A DNA stretch of 64,000 nt from a virus: positions 1 through 64,000 of the IMG/VR virus record IMGVR_UViG_3300036770_006429; one strand, given 5' to 3'. Position numbers and translations under genes: made by a program. Numbering within the stretch: position 1 is the stretch's first letter; each line of letters opens with the position of its first letter. Below, piece by piece: positions 31,482 through 39,937 of this stretch. Below the pieces are notes generated by a model. It was not told where the DNA came from and did not search any database. It worked only from the letters and a program-made list of their open reading frames with translations.

Positions 31482-32831
31482 GTGAACTACCCAACCACTG
31501 AAGATGGTTGGGCTTCCAGATTATAAGTATCTGGAACTTTGGAAGTTTCATCGGTTGTGCCAACTGGTGTTGGTCTTATTTCACCTCCACTTCTGTAATC
31601 GGATGTCCCGTCCGATATTATTTTACATCCTTCTTTGAGGATATTTATGCTTGCGTTCAAATCTCTATCCAAATTTGTATTGCAGGATGGACAAGTCCAT
31701 TCCCTCATATCCAATTTTAGATTTTGATTTATATATCCACAACAATTGCATGTTTTGGAACTCGGAAAAAATCTATCAATCTTGACAATTTCTTTATCAT
31801 TCCATTCTGCTTTGTAAGTCAAAAGTTCTATGAACTTTGACCAACTAACATCGGCAATGTGTTTTGAAAGTTTATGATTTTTCATTAATCCCTTAACGTT
31901 CAAATCTTCCAATATGATTTTATCATATTTTCTGATTAACTCTGTGGATATTTTGTGCAAATTATCTACACGAGAATTGGTTATTTTCTTGTGTAGCTTT
32001 GCAACTTTCAATCTTTGTTTTTCGTATCTTTTTGAGCCTTTCTTCTTTCTGCTCAGATGTTTCTGAGCATTTTTGAGTAAAGTCTGATATGTTCTTGTGT
32101 ATCTATTGTTTTTATACCTATATCCGTCACTGGTTATAACAAAATCTTTTATGCCCAAATCGATTCCAACAATTTTCCCTGTTTTCGGGAGTTTTTTATG
32201 TTCCGTTTCAACAAGAATTGAGACAAAATATTCATTTGTCGGGGTTTTTGAAATTGTGCATTGCTTAATGGTTCCAGTAAATTTTCTGCTTAGGATTAAA
32301 TCAATTGGTTCTTTAAACTTAGGTATTACTAATTTTCCATTCTCTAATTTCACTGACTGTGGAACAGAAAATGAACTCCTGTTTCGTTTTGATTTGAACT
32401 TTGGAAATCCTTTTTTAAATTTAAAAAAGTTTTTATATGCGGTTTCCAAATTTTTCAACGCAGTTTGTAGTGATTGCGAATTGATTTCGTTTAACCAATA
32501 ATAGTTTTCTTGTTTTTTTAATTCCGTTAATGCTTTTGCATTATCATAATAGTTAATAGTATTTTTGTTATCTTCATATTCCTTTTTTCTTTCATTAAGA
32601 AAAAAGTTATAAACAAATCTAATGGAACCCAGATGCTTATTCAAAAGCACCTTTTGTTCATCATTAGGTTTAAGTTTATATTTATATGCTTTTAACATTT
32701 ATCAGAAATTCATTATATATGATAAATACATTTTAATTTATTAAAAGTTCATATTTATTAAAAATTTAACAATTATTTAACAACCTTTCATCCCAACCAC
32801 TGAAGATGGTTGGGTTTTCGGTTGTTTTTAT
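31482..32831 (-). mobile_element. TnpB-only IS200/IS605-type element (1350 bp)
   Basis: The left end (32831 on the minus strand) follows TTTAT and reads ATAAAAACAACCGAAAA plus the hairpin CCCAACCA...TGGTTGGG (about 32792-32815). The right end repeats the hairpin (31491-31513) and stops at TAGTTCAC. Edges are defined by comparison with the two 47-48 bp scars and by restoration of the host gene. Only tnpB is present; the Y1 transposase TnpA is missing from the window. The reRNA/omegaRNA is expected over the tnpB 3' end, with its guide starting at 31481. Confidence 0.9.
31487..32698 (-). CDS. tnpB: TnpB RNA-guided nuclease
   Basis: 403 aa, usual TnpB length. The N-terminal OrfB helix-turn-helix part (MLKAYKYKLKPNDEQKVLLN) is followed by the split RuvC domain: GIDLGIKDF (Asp), ILEDLN (Glu), zinc ribbon CNCCGY...CPSC, and DRDLNASINIL (Asp). 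All catalytic residues are present, so it should cleave. TnpB uses an RNA from the right end as guide and needs a short motif, here probably TTTAT. The last codons (QPSSVVG) and the stop lie in the right-end hairpin. Its likely target is the empty donor site, promoting element retention. Confidence 0.93.
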   Translation of the reverse strand: MLKAYKYKLKPNDEQKVLLNKHLGSIRFVYNFFLNERKKEYEDNKNTINYYDNAKALTELKKQENYYWLNEINSQSLQTALKNLETAYKNFFKFKKGFPKFKSKRNRSSFSVPQSVKLENGKLVIPKFKEPIDLILSRKFTGTIKQCTISKTPTNEYFVSILVETEHKKLPKTGKIVGIDLGIKDFVITSDGYRYKNNRYTRTYQTLLKNAQKHLSRKKKGSKRYEKQRLKVAKLHKKITNSRVDNLHKISTELIRKYDKIILEDLNVKGLMKNHKLSKHIADVSWSKFIELLTYKAEWNDKEIVKIDRFFPSSKTCNCCGYINQNLKLDMREWTCPSCNTNLDRDLNASINILKEGCKIISDGTSDYRSGGEIRPTPVGTTDETSKVPDTYNLEAQPSSVVG

Positions 32832-32995
32832 ATAAACCCATGAAAGCAGAAATATCGTTTGTTATGCACAAGCTCTGCCTTATCTTGTGCCTTTTGTTGA
32901 CGCCCAAATTATTCTCAAGCCAAAACAACGTATGTTTTGCAATATCCAAAAGCTCGTCAAGAGTTAAAGTTTCGGTTTTTCGAATCAATGAATAC

Positions 32996-33187
32996 TTATG
33001 GCGCATGGTTTTTTCTTTTATATTCAACAAATGGTGCAACCAACAAAATCAATAAAGTTATTACAAAAGGAATCGGCCTTGATATCACTATCAAAGCCCT
33101 GTCTTTAACAAAAAATACATCCGCAACAGCAAATGCAAATATCAAACAAATAATCAAATATGATACATATATAAATATTCTGAACAT
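32996..33187 (-). CDS. Small membrane protein, 63 aa
   Basis: The start at 33187 (MFRIFIYVSYLIICLIFAFA) is preferred; the frame is open 13 codons more but would then overlap the upstream gene. Two membrane helices (residues 1-22, 36-54) and a basic end YKRKNHAP. It overlaps the start of the interrupted metalloprotease gene by 11 bases. Function unknown. Confidence 0.6.
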   Translation of the reverse strand: MFRIFIYVSYLIICLIFAFAVADVFFVKDRALIVISRPIPFVITLLILLVAPFVEYKRKNHAP

Positions 33188-33206
33188 CTCATAATTTTTT
33201 TTTCTT

Positions 33207-33368
33207 TTACTTTTTGTGGCTACCAAATCTTATGTGAATGCTAACCAACAACAATGCTATCGAAAAAAGATAACGTTTATGGGAATGGAGTGAGGTTTCC
33301 ATGAAAGAAATCCCCACTTCCAGCCACCATAGCTCATCATCAAAACCGTGCCAAACAACCTCGATCAT
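33207..33368 (-). CDS. Small Trp-rich protein coupled to the TerD-like gene
   Basis: 53 aa, MIEVVWHGFDDELWWLEVGI..., ending GSHKK. Its ATG overlaps the stop of the 716-aa TerD-like gene (ATGA), a strong sign of translational coupling. A hydrophobic stretch (YLFSIALLLVSIHI) could be one membrane helix. No family recognised. Confidence 0.5.
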   Translation of the reverse strand: MIEVVWHGFDDELWWLEVGISFMETSLHSHKRYLFSIALLLVSIHIRFGSHKK

Positions 33369-35515
33369 TTTATGCCCATATATTGAGCAGTCTTCTCGTA
33401 ACTTTCGAGGAAGTCATTGAACTCAAAAATCTTTTCAGCGTCCTCTTTGTTCACAACTTGAATGCCCCTTGCGGAAACATGAAGCCTTAGCAAATCATAC
33501 AAACTGAATTTCGGAGGCGTAATAAACTGGGTTATCGCATCCATGATGTTTCGGCTATCGCCGCTTGCCCAAGTTGCACCATCTGAATCAACATCCAAAA
33601 CAATGTATTCCCTTGTCTCCAAATCAAGAACGCAAACATAAGTGTTTGATTTCTCCGATGTAAGAACGTATGCACTCGAAATGGTTTCAGGGACCCAAAT
33701 GGGGTTCGCTTCAGGAAATTCCCTTTCCATGAAACCAAATGATGGTTTCATGCTTTTAAGTGACCCACCATTGTAATTTCTCACATCCACAAGGCAATAT
33801 TTGTAACCCATAGAGACAACATCAGCGATATCAATATCGATATATTCGGCGCAAGCACCTCTTCGATGCCTAACATCACCAGAGTGAACGCTATAACGAC
33901 CAACCTGCTTATTGTGATAGCTTATATTGGCTCTCTTGTCATCACCAACAAATGTTGCACTCAGGTCAATATCAATGTTACCTCTCTCATCAAACCAATG
34001 TACATAAGCCCTAATAACCTTTGTGTCCTTATTACCAAAAGGAAACCTTGTTCCCCTAACCATCGGACGTGTCGACGCGCTCATGTCGCGCATATTCGAT
34101 GGCAAAGGAATCTTCTTCAATTCCGGATCAATCCAGCATTTGCCCAAACCATCCTCTTTTTTGAACTTGTTGTACAACACATCATAAATCAATAATGTCA
34201 AATCCTCAACAACGAAAATCGGTAGCGGATTAAGAGTCGGAAGCGTTTTTCGACTTCTTTTTCCCTTAATCATAACGGAACGGTTTGCAGATTTATCTGA
34301 ACGTTTTTCAAAGTGATTTGCCAATTCAAAAAGCACTTTATTGCTAATCTTGTCTGCGACACTCTGAAATTCACCCAAAATGTACTTGTATTTATTGATA
34401 TTTTTGCGCACCAACGAATCCAATTTTCTGGCAAATTCTCCCGGTTTTTGCCGCAAAATTGAAATTTGCTTCACCAAAGACTCCTTTCTCGCCTTTTCAA
34501 GTTTTGCATTCCAAGTTTCAATTTTTCCATTGCGCAACTTATTAAAAGCATCAAATGCCTTTGGATAACGCTTTGCAAATTCTCCCGGATGGATTTTTTC
34601 GCCAAGACGGAGCCACCTTTCGCGATGTGTAGCCATATCGGAAATGTCGAGATTGTTATTTTCAAACATTTCCAACAATGTCCTTCTCTCCGCACGGGTG
34701 AAGTTCTTGAACTTAAATGCGTCACGGGTTGGTTGTGCTGAAGTTTGAAACCATGAAGTCATCCCTGTGTGACTGATATTGGCATATTTATATTCACCCC
34801 TTTTTTTCTGCTCTTTGGGGACAGCAGGAAGTGATACATCCCCACCGGACATATAAACTGCAACCCTCAGAATATCCGTAACGCTTTTGATGTTCACACC
34901 TTTAACACCAGACGCAACCAACATGCACAATGTTTCCTTGAAAGGAATTTCATTGGGTAGCTTGAGTTCAATACCAGAATTGATAAACCACTCCACAATT
35001 GACTTATCTTGTGGTGTCAAGCTGGTATTAATCCCACAAAGCGTTGTGAATATGTTATTGAACTCCTTCGCACGAGCCAATTTCAAAATAGTATATTTGG
35101 CACCCTTTTCCAACTTATATGGTCGAAGCTGTTCTACGCTTTCTGGGACGAAATCACCATTTGTCATGTAATGAAGGATTGCATTGATGAAAAATTCGCA
35201 ATCACTCATCTCCATCACTTCTCTCGGAAAGTTCTTATAAATTGGCTGGTAGTTACGGTCATCGCCAATAACAGATTTGATGTGATTAACAATAGACTCG
35301 TTCAGTTCAAACAAATAATCAAATGGCGCAAAAGACAGTTCGTCAATAACTTCTTTATCAAACATATATCCATATCTCAGGATATTTGCTTGAATGGTTG
35401 CGATTAACCTTGGATTGTCAGCGACCAAGTTGACATAGTTTTTCTTGTGGAAAGTTTGGCATGTCTTAGGATGGAGAACATACCCTTTTAATAGAGCCAC
35501 AACATGAATGTTCAT
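33365..35515 (-). CDS. TerD-like domain protein, 716 aa
   Basis: The C-terminal third (about residues 465-690) has FPFGNKDTKVIRAYVHWFDE, DIDLSATFVGDD, SGDVRHRRGACAEYIDIDIA and YKYCLVDVRNYNGGS. This matches TerD-related proteins, in which DIDLSA-type loops bind calcium. The N-terminal 460 residues are helical and basic, with no family I can name. Ter proteins are linked to tellurite resistance, phage inhibition and stress; homologues occur in some large phages. It is led by a perfect host-type promoter (35548-35578) and coupled to a 53-aa ORF. Confidence 0.7.
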   Translation of the reverse strand: MNIHVVALLKGYVLHPKTCQTFHKKNYVNLVADNPRLIATIQANILRYGYMFDKEVIDELSFAPFDYLFELNESIVNHIKSVIGDDRNYQPIYKNFPREVMEMSDCEFFINAILHYMTNGDFVPESVEQLRPYKLEKGAKYTILKLARAKEFNNIFTTLCGINTSLTPQDKSIVEWFINSGIELKLPNEIPFKETLCMLVASGVKGVNIKSVTDILRVAVYMSGGDVSLPAVPKEQKKRGEYKYANISHTGMTSWFQTSAQPTRDAFKFKNFTRAERRTLLEMFENNNLDISDMATHRERWLRLGEKIHPGEFAKRYPKAFDAFNKLRNGKIETWNAKLEKARKESLVKQISILRQKPGEFARKLDSLVRKNINKYKYILGEFQSVADKISNKVLFELANHFEKRSDKSANRSVMIKGKRSRKTLPTLNPLPIFVVEDLTLLIYDVLYNKFKKEDGLGKCWIDPELKKIPLPSNMRDMSASTRPMVRGTRFPFGNKDTKVIRAYVHWFDERGNIDIDLSATFVGDDKRANISYHNKQVGRYSVHSGDVRHRRGACAEYIDIDIADVVSMGYKYCLVDVRNYNGGSLKSMKPSFGFMEREFPEANPIWVPETISSAYVLTSEKSNTYVCVLDLETREYIVLDVDSDGATWASGDSRNIMDAITQFITPPKFSLYDLLRLHVSARGIQVVNKEDAEKIFEFNDFLESYEKTAQYMGIK

Positions 35516-35547
35516 AATAAAAAATTTAAGCGTTAAAAAATCTACGC

Positions 35548-35578
35548 AAAGATAAGTTATTTTGGTTTAGCTTGCAAG
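35548..35578 (-). promoter_or_regulatory. Bacteroidota-type promoter of the TerD-like gene
   Basis: On the minus strand TTG, 20 bases, TATCTTTG, ending 32 bases before the ATG at 35515. The -33 element lies within the 3' end of the preceding gene. Confidence 0.75.
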
Positions 35579-35910
35579 GATTTTTCAAAAGAATTTCCAT
35601 TTATTTTTGAAAACCCCGCATGATTGAATTTGGTGGGCAATGCACTTGTCCAATAACCATTTGTTAGTTTCGGTTTTTGGAAGTGCCACCTCCATGTTCC
35701 ATTTTGGTCTTGTGCGACATATTTTGCCCATTCGGGAGCCTTTGACCAATCGGGCAAACGTTCTTTCTTTAAATTCAGGATAAGATTTTTTTGAAACCTA
35801 AAAAACGAAAAAAGCACTTTTGGTTTAAAAAACATCAAATACAAAGAAAGCGAAACAAAGCCCATGAAGAAATAGAACTCCCAGCTTGAAAAAATTTGTT
35901 TGATTGACAT
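35557..35910 (-). CDS. Membrane-anchored hypothetical protein, 117 aa
   Basis: One transmembrane helix near the N-terminus (residues 10-32, WEFYFFMGFVSLSLYLMFF), then a basic linker and a soluble Trp-rich part (WSKAPEWAKYVAQDQNGTWR). Probably N-in or N-out single-pass. It lies upstream of the TerD-like gene and overlaps its promoter. Function unknown. Confidence 0.6.
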   Translation of the reverse strand: MSIKQIFSSWEFYFFMGFVSLSLYLMFFKPKVLFSFFRFQKNLILNLKKERLPDWSKAPEWAKYVAQDQNGTWRWHFQKPKLTNGYWTSALPTKFNHAGFSKINGNSFEKSLQAKPK

Positions 35911-35925
35911 ATGAAAAATTTTAAG

Positions 35926-36339
35926 TTAAAAAATCTCTGTAACCGATAATGCACAATTCTCAAAATTGGCTATGCGCCAACTCAAGGTGTAAGTACCCGA
36001 ATCCGTAACAATAATTAACTCCAAATCGGATTCTGTCATATGTGTCTCACTAACAGATATTTGATAGTTAACATTAGTTATTTTTCCGGGCAATTTAACA
36101 CCTTCGCTACCTATTATCTCCCACAGCCCACCAGAACAAGAAGGGGATATTGATATTCTTTTTTTATTGCTAACAAATATGAACCTGTTCTTGGCTTGTG
36201 GCTCAAAATGAGTTATTTCGAGACCAATCAAATCCGCAATCGATAGATTTTTGGCCATTTTCCTTCTCACATAAGCACCCAAATCCATGTCATTTGGTGT
36301 GTTAAAAACCTCGTTCTCCGTTATTTCTATCCTTTTCAT
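35926..36339 (-). CDS. Hypothetical protein, 137 aa
   Basis: Begins MKRIEITENEVFNTPNDMDL; the C-terminal half is strand-rich (DLELIIVTDSGTYTLSWRIA), suggesting a small beta domain. No signal peptide. Located 15 bases upstream of the membrane protein gene. No family recognised. Confidence 0.6.
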   Translation of the reverse strand: MKRIEITENEVFNTPNDMDLGAYVRRKMAKNLSIADLIGLEITHFEPQAKNRFIFVSNKKRISISPSCSGGLWEIIGSEGVKLPGKITNVNYQISVSETHMTESDLELIIVTDSGTYTLSWRIANFENCALSVTEIF

Positions 36340-36469
36340 ATTTTTATTTTAAAAGGGGGACGTCGGCCAAAATGTCCAACGCCCCGTCTCCACCATCTTG
36401 TTTTAACGAAACAAGAAAAACGAAATGCAAATATATATAATTAATATCAGAAAAACAAATTTTTTGTAA

Positions 36470-36814
36470 ATGAATTTTTTATTAAATAACCACCAATTTT
36501 TCGGGAAAGTCGCAAAAACCAAAAAAGACATTCGAAATGGTATGATGTTTAAAACATTTAACTCCCCTCATAATGCAATGATATTTATGATGGATAATGG
36601 AAAGCATTGCTTCTGGATGAAAAATTGCATTATTCCTTTGGATATTGTTTTTATCAAAAACAAAACGGTAGTTAAAATACATAGCAATTGCCAACCATGC
36701 GTTTCACTTAAATGTGATTCTTATTGCGGTCATGGCGATATGGTTATAGAATTCGAAGGTGGGACTTGCATGGATAAAAATATAATAGAAGGTGATATTT
36801 TGGAATTCATTTAA
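36470..36814 (+). CDS. DUF192 family protein
   Basis: 114 aa. The family pattern is evident: an NGMMF opening segment, MMDNGKHCFWMKNCIIPLDI and VFIKNKTVV, then an end with GD-type residues (IIEGDILEF). DUF192 proteins are small beta-barrels found in many bacteria, often exported; here no signal peptide is seen. Extra Cys residues (CQPCVSLKCDSYCGHG) are unusual and could bind metal. Role unknown. Confidence 0.75.
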   Translation: MNFLLNNHQFFGKVAKTKKDIRNGMMFKTFNSPHNAMIFMMDNGKHCFWMKNCIIPLDIVFIKNKTVVKIHSNCQPCVSLKCDSYCGHGDMVIEFEGGTCMDKNIIEGDILEFI

Positions 36815-36869
36815 AAAAATATTTACATTTCTTTTTAAACTCATATTTATATAAAAAAAAAATCAAATT

Positions 36870-37025
36870 ATGGGATGTTCTTGCAAAGGAAATAACAGTG
36901 AGACACAAAAACCTCAGACAACAACACAGAATCAAACAACTAATCAAAATACCGTTATGGAATCACTGGCCACAAAAGTCAAAAAAACGGTTGAGAAATA
37001 CTACAACACAAACAAAACAAACTAA
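36870..37025 (+). CDS. Small MGCSCK protein, 51 aa
   Basis: MGCSCKGNNSETQKPQTTTQ, a Gln/Thr/Asn-rich low-complexity linker, then a basic helix (LATKVKKTVEKYY). Small proteins beginning MGC-x-C-K occur beside structural genes in related phages. An ATATTTATA box lies 19 bases upstream. It precedes the 215-aa gene by 13 bases. Function unknown. Confidence 0.6.
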   Translation: MGCSCKGNNSETQKPQTTTQNQTTNQNTVMESLATKVKKTVEKYYNTNKTN

Positions 37026-37038
37026 TCATTAATATCAT

Positions 37039-37686
37039 ATGGTGTTAAGCGGCGAGTTGACGAGACAGCGCACTGTCAATCTATTGTCTGATTTTATCGT
37101 TAGAAAAATAGGACACAAATCAAAAATACAAATTGCAAGTGTAAGGAATTTTTATCTTGTTTCTGGGGAAACTGATTATCCAGACCCAATTCCGATGAGT
37201 GATATTCTGGAAGAGTTTAATGAAAAATATCCTGTGTTCGATAAAATATTAAACTCAATGGATTGCATAAACTATATTGAAAATATTGAAACCCCAATAA
37301 GTATATCTGCAATATTACACAACAGCATAAACCCATTATATTCTCACAAACAAATTATGAGAATAAGCGATAAAAAATCCTTTGACCATAATTTATTTGA
37401 AATTTCAGACGATATTCCCATCATAACATCTTTTTTCCCTTATGGGTATTCAAACGATATGGGCAAAACCATGCTTAATCATCTCGTGAAAATATTCAAT
37501 GAAATAGAAAAAAACAACATAAAAAGTTTGGGCGTTTCATTTAATATTGAAACGCCCGAATTTCATGTTTTTGAAATATCCACAAATAAATGGAACATTG
37601 AACTTTCAGATGAATTTATGAAATACCATAAAGAAATGGAAATGTGCAATAATATTTCAGCTATAGAAAGTCTTTTATTATTTTGA
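37039..37686 (+). CDS. Hypothetical protein, 215 aa
   Basis: Begins MVLSGELTRQRTVNLLSDFI; alpha/beta, with a middle segment YSHKQIMRISDKKSFDHNLF and an acidic C-terminal helix. The opening superficially recalls the N-terminal domain of S-adenosylmethionine synthetases but lacks the motifs, so I do not assign it. It probably forms a pair with the MGCSCK gene. Its end overlaps the convergent glutaredoxin by 26 bases. Confidence 0.6.
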   Translation: MVLSGELTRQRTVNLLSDFIVRKIGHKSKIQIASVRNFYLVSGETDYPDPIPMSDILEEFNEKYPVFDKILNSMDCINYIENIETPISISAILHNSINPLYSHKQIMRISDKKSFDHNLFEISDDIPIITSFFPYGYSNDMGKTMLNHLVKIFNEIEKNNIKSLGVSFNIETPEFHVFEISTNKWNIELSDEFMKYHKEMEMCNNISAIESLLLF

Positions 37687-37936
37687 CACCTTCATTTAAG
37701 TGATTAAAATCTTTTGTCGGCGCATAACACAAAATTTTGTCCTCATCAGATTCTTCATTATAAAGCATAAAAGCTGGAATATAATCTATTTCGGTTGTGC
37801 GAACAAAATAGTCAAAAGCTTCTGGTTCTTCATTAATGTCATACTCCAAAAACAATATGTTCTCTTCCGTTAACATTTTTTTAAAAACCTGACAATGAGG
37901 ACACCCTTTCATCGTGAAAACTGCAACTCCTTTCAT
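37661..37936 (-). CDS. Glutaredoxin-like protein
   Basis: 91 aa with the active site CPHC at residues 12-15 after a beta strand (VAVFTMKG), a cis-Pro in IDYIPAFML, and overall glutaredoxin length. It would reduce disulfides or ribonucleotide reductase. T4-like phages commonly carry one. No reductase partner lies in this window. Confidence 0.85.
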   Translation of the reverse strand: MKGVAVFTMKGCPHCQVFKKMLTEENILFLEYDINEEPEAFDYFVRTTEIDYIPAFMLYNEESDEDKILCYAPTKDFNHLNEGVKIIKDFL

Positions 37937-37937
37937 A

Positions 37938-38192
37938 TTAATTTAAACATATTTCTCCGTATTCTGTCTTTATTATGGGTCCACTATTATTTATCCTTTC
38001 ACAAATAAAGGATATTTGATTGTCATAAAGTTCGGCGTGGCCATAATTTTTTAAATTCTGCATGGAAATTTTTTCAAGTTCCTCAAAAAATAATTCCTTC
38101 TTTTCCAAAGGAATAAGATTGCGCAAATCCTCTGGATTGGCTTCAAAAAAATTTTTGATTTTGTTAATGTAGATTTTGATTTCAACATCCAT
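37938..38192 (-). CDS. Hypothetical protein, 84 aa
   Basis: Begins MDVEIKIYINKIKNFFEANP; helical N-terminal 55 residues with LIPLEKKELFFEELEKISMQ and a C-terminal strand pair. Ends one base before the glutaredoxin start, so co-transcribed. A TATCTTTG element (38226-38233) lies upstream without a well-spaced TTG. Function unknown. Confidence 0.6.
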   Translation of the reverse strand: MDVEIKIYINKIKNFFEANPEDLRNLIPLEKKELFFEELEKISMQNLKNYGHAELYDNQISFICERINNSGPIIKTEYGEICLN

Positions 38193-38248
38193 GTGAAATT
38201 GTTTTTGTTATTTTTAATAATTTAGCAAAGATATGAAAAAAGTAAACA

Positions 38249-38737
38249 TTAATAAACCAAAATACATCTATCTGGTCGCAATGTTGCTGTGATATCTGCC
38301 AAGACATCTGAATTATACGCCAAAGAACCAAAGTTAACATTTGTCAACATGGTATTGACCAAAATCCATTTTTCCACAACAACACCAGTAGGGTCTAGCA
38401 TTTCCAAATCTACATTCCTCTTATAACCAGCCGCATAACCCATACGACCAGTAACAGATTCTGCATGAAGACGAACCCACTCCATAAGGGCTTGTGATGC
38501 AGATGGGCCAATGGGATCTCTAAATTTAACGCTTATTGCTTCCCAAGTGAATCTTCCAGCAACCCAAGTGGAAGTATTAAGGAAAGGAATTTCTGTCTCG
38601 CCAATTTTTATTGTTGGTCTGCTTGCCGTTTCAACAAACCATTCATTAATACCCAAATCCGAAGGAAACCGAAGGATGAACCTATTTTGGCGTTTAGGTT
38701 CATAGGGTATTGGCATTTTATTTAGTAAATCGCTCAT
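38249..38737 (-). CDS. Tail tube protein, T4 gp19-like
   Basis: 162 aa, the size of T4 gp19. It begins MSDLLNKMPIPYEPKRQNRF and contains RFPSDLGINEWFVETASRP, then EIPFLNTSTWVAGRF, WEAISVKFRDPIGPSASQAL, and a C-terminal strand set, the usual order of contractile-tail tube subunits. It forms the hexameric inner tube. Its presence indicates a myovirus-type contractile tail. A TATAAATAT box (38788-38796) lies about 50 bases upstream. Confidence 0.85.
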   Translation of the reverse strand: MSDLLNKMPIPYEPKRQNRFILRFPSDLGINEWFVETASRPTIKIGETEIPFLNTSTWVAGRFTWEAISVKFRDPIGPSASQALMEWVRLHAESVTGRMGYAAGYKRNVDLEMLDPTGVVVEKWILVNTMLTNVNFGSLAYNSDVLADITATLRPDRCILVY

Positions 38738-38824
38738 ATGTTTTTTGTTTTTTTTTAATTAACCCTTTAAAAAATATTACTTTTTAATATAAATATTATG
38801 AAGTGTATTTTTAAATGAATTAAC

Positions 38825-38965
38825 ATGGAAAATTGCAAAGAGTGTAAACAAAAAAATAGTGCGAAAGGCCAATTTTGGCTTGTCGCACTATCAATATATG
38901 TTTTCTTTTCAACAGTGTATATGAGCGTACATCTAATCCAACTCCTCTTCCACATGTTTTTTTAG
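38825..38965 (+). CDS. Small membrane protein, 46 aa
   Basis: MENCKECKQKNSAKGQFWLV followed by a long hydrophobic helix (ALSIYVFFSTVYMSVHLIQL). The CKECK motif before the membrane segment resembles small single-pass proteins of other Bacteroidota phages. It stands alone on the plus strand between minus-strand structural genes. Function unknown. Confidence 0.5.
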   Translation: MENCKECKQKNSAKGQFWLVALSIYVFFSTVYMSVHLIQLLFHMFF

Positions 38966-38978
38966 AGAATAATGTGAA

Positions 38979-39479
38979 TTACTCGAAGTAAATCATATCA
39001 TCGTCACCAATTGCGAGTGTAACCCCGCCCAACTTCTGTGCTGCTGACATAAGTTTTTCTTCTGTCTCGTCATTATCATACATTCTTTCAGCAAAACCCG
39101 CATCAGCTATGTTTCTGCTCAACCAAATATCAAAACCCAAATTTCTCAATTTTTGATCCGTGATATCATCATAATCATTGGTCAAATAATCCATCACGGC
39201 ATCTTCGCCAGCAAGTTCAAGGAATTTTTTGATGTCCATATATTGCTGAATTCTACTATCGAGGTCAACATCATCAATAGTAAAATCTTCTGGGTTAAAT
39301 TTTGCTTTTTTGCCCGGAATAATGTTGCCCTGTGGAACAAGATTCCTTTCCTCTTGTTGAAGGGCAAAATCAATATAACCATTTAAAATTTGGCGCAAGT
39401 CCTTCTCTTTTAAAAAGTAAGTGTTTAAATCCAACTCCTCTTTGAGAATTTGCTTTAATATTTCTTTAAAATTGCTCAT
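38979..39479 (-). CDS. Leader-bearing hypothetical protein, 166 aa
   Basis: Residues 1-19 (MSNFKEILKQILKEELDLNT) form the shared amphipathic leader. The rest is helical and acidic, with YLTNDYDDITDQKLRNLGFD and a C-terminal GDDDMIYFE. Last of three leader-bearing genes that overlap by 4 bases each, immediately beside the tail tube gene. A virion-packaged protein is possible. Confidence 0.6.
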   Translation of the reverse strand: MSNFKEILKQILKEELDLNTYFLKEKDLRQILNGYIDFALQQEERNLVPQGNIIPGKKAKFNPEDFTIDDVDLDSRIQQYMDIKKFLELAGEDAVMDYLTNDYDDITDQKLRNLGFDIWLSRNIADAGFAERMYDNDETEEKLMSAAQKLGGVTLAIGDDDMIYFE

Positions 39480-39937
39480 ATATCATATTCGTTTGGTGCA
39501 TCGCTTTGATGCCTATATTCTTGCCAACCTTCAATATCTGGATCTTCTTCTTCCTCCTCATCCCAACCTTCAACATCTGAACTTTCACGGCTTTCCATGA
39601 AATCCCCCCAAGACTTGAGGTGAAATTCTTTTTCTTGGGTATCGTATATAACGGTGCGGGCATAAGTATCGCCCATGTCAATATATAATGCAATTACGTC
39701 ACCCAAATATTTGTCATTTTCTTTACCTCTCAAGGCTTCAATCCCAAAGCCACCCATTCTATCATTCAAGATTTCCATAATCTCATCAACCATATCAGGG
39801 TTAATGAGATTCTTGTGGACATTAAGATTATTAACCACATCTTGAAGTTTTTTTCCCTCAAATTCTGATTGTTCCTTTATAACAGATTTGATAACCAGCC
39901 TTAATTCGTTCAAACTTAATTTTACAATTTTTTTCAT
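39476..39937 (-). CDS. Leader-bearing hypothetical protein, 153 aa
   Basis: Residues 1-23 (MKKIVKLSLNELRLVIKSVI, then KEQ) are the leader in its 'IKLsxxEL...IxxVIKE' form. The protein ends in a very acidic tail (WDEEEEEDPDIEGWQEYRHQ). The centre (MGGFGIEALRGKENDKYLGD) parallels the next gene's IGGIGVEFLRPTEK, so the two are paralogues. Confidence 0.65.
   Translation of the reverse strand: MKKIVKLSLNELRLVIKSVIKEQSEFEGKKLQDVVNNLNVHKNLINPDMVDEIMEILNDRMGGFGIEALRGKENDKYLGDVIALYIDMGDTYARTVIYDTQEKEFHLKSWGDFMESRESSDVEGWDEEEEEDPDIEGWQEYRHQSDAPNEYDI

Larger units (their letters stand above)
31243..33006 (-). pseudogene. HExxH metalloprotease-like gene interrupted by the TnpB element
   Basis: The 5' part starts at 33006 (MRHKYSLIRKTETLTLDELL) and runs to FMGLY. 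The 3' part from 31481 encodes EPYKNKMTIYVKNNEYIRDF and VQTIIHEYTHTLQPIK, with the zincin motif HEYTH. Removing 31482-32831 exactly joins the halves in frame (GGT TTA TAT GAG CCT) to give 137 aa. The C-terminal NPYEAEA matches the third-ligand region of small phage zincins. While the element is in place, only fragments can be made. A putative protease of unknown target. Confidence 0.8.

Noticed and set aside
36861-36870. Classic Shine-Dalgarno sites before starts
   Set aside because: Upstream regions are A-rich without AGGAG-type sequences, as usual in Bacteroidota; none decides a start in this window.
37039-37160. S-adenosylmethionine synthetase N-terminal domain
   Set aside because: Only a vague similarity at the first 25 residues; the methionine- and ATP-binding motifs are missing.
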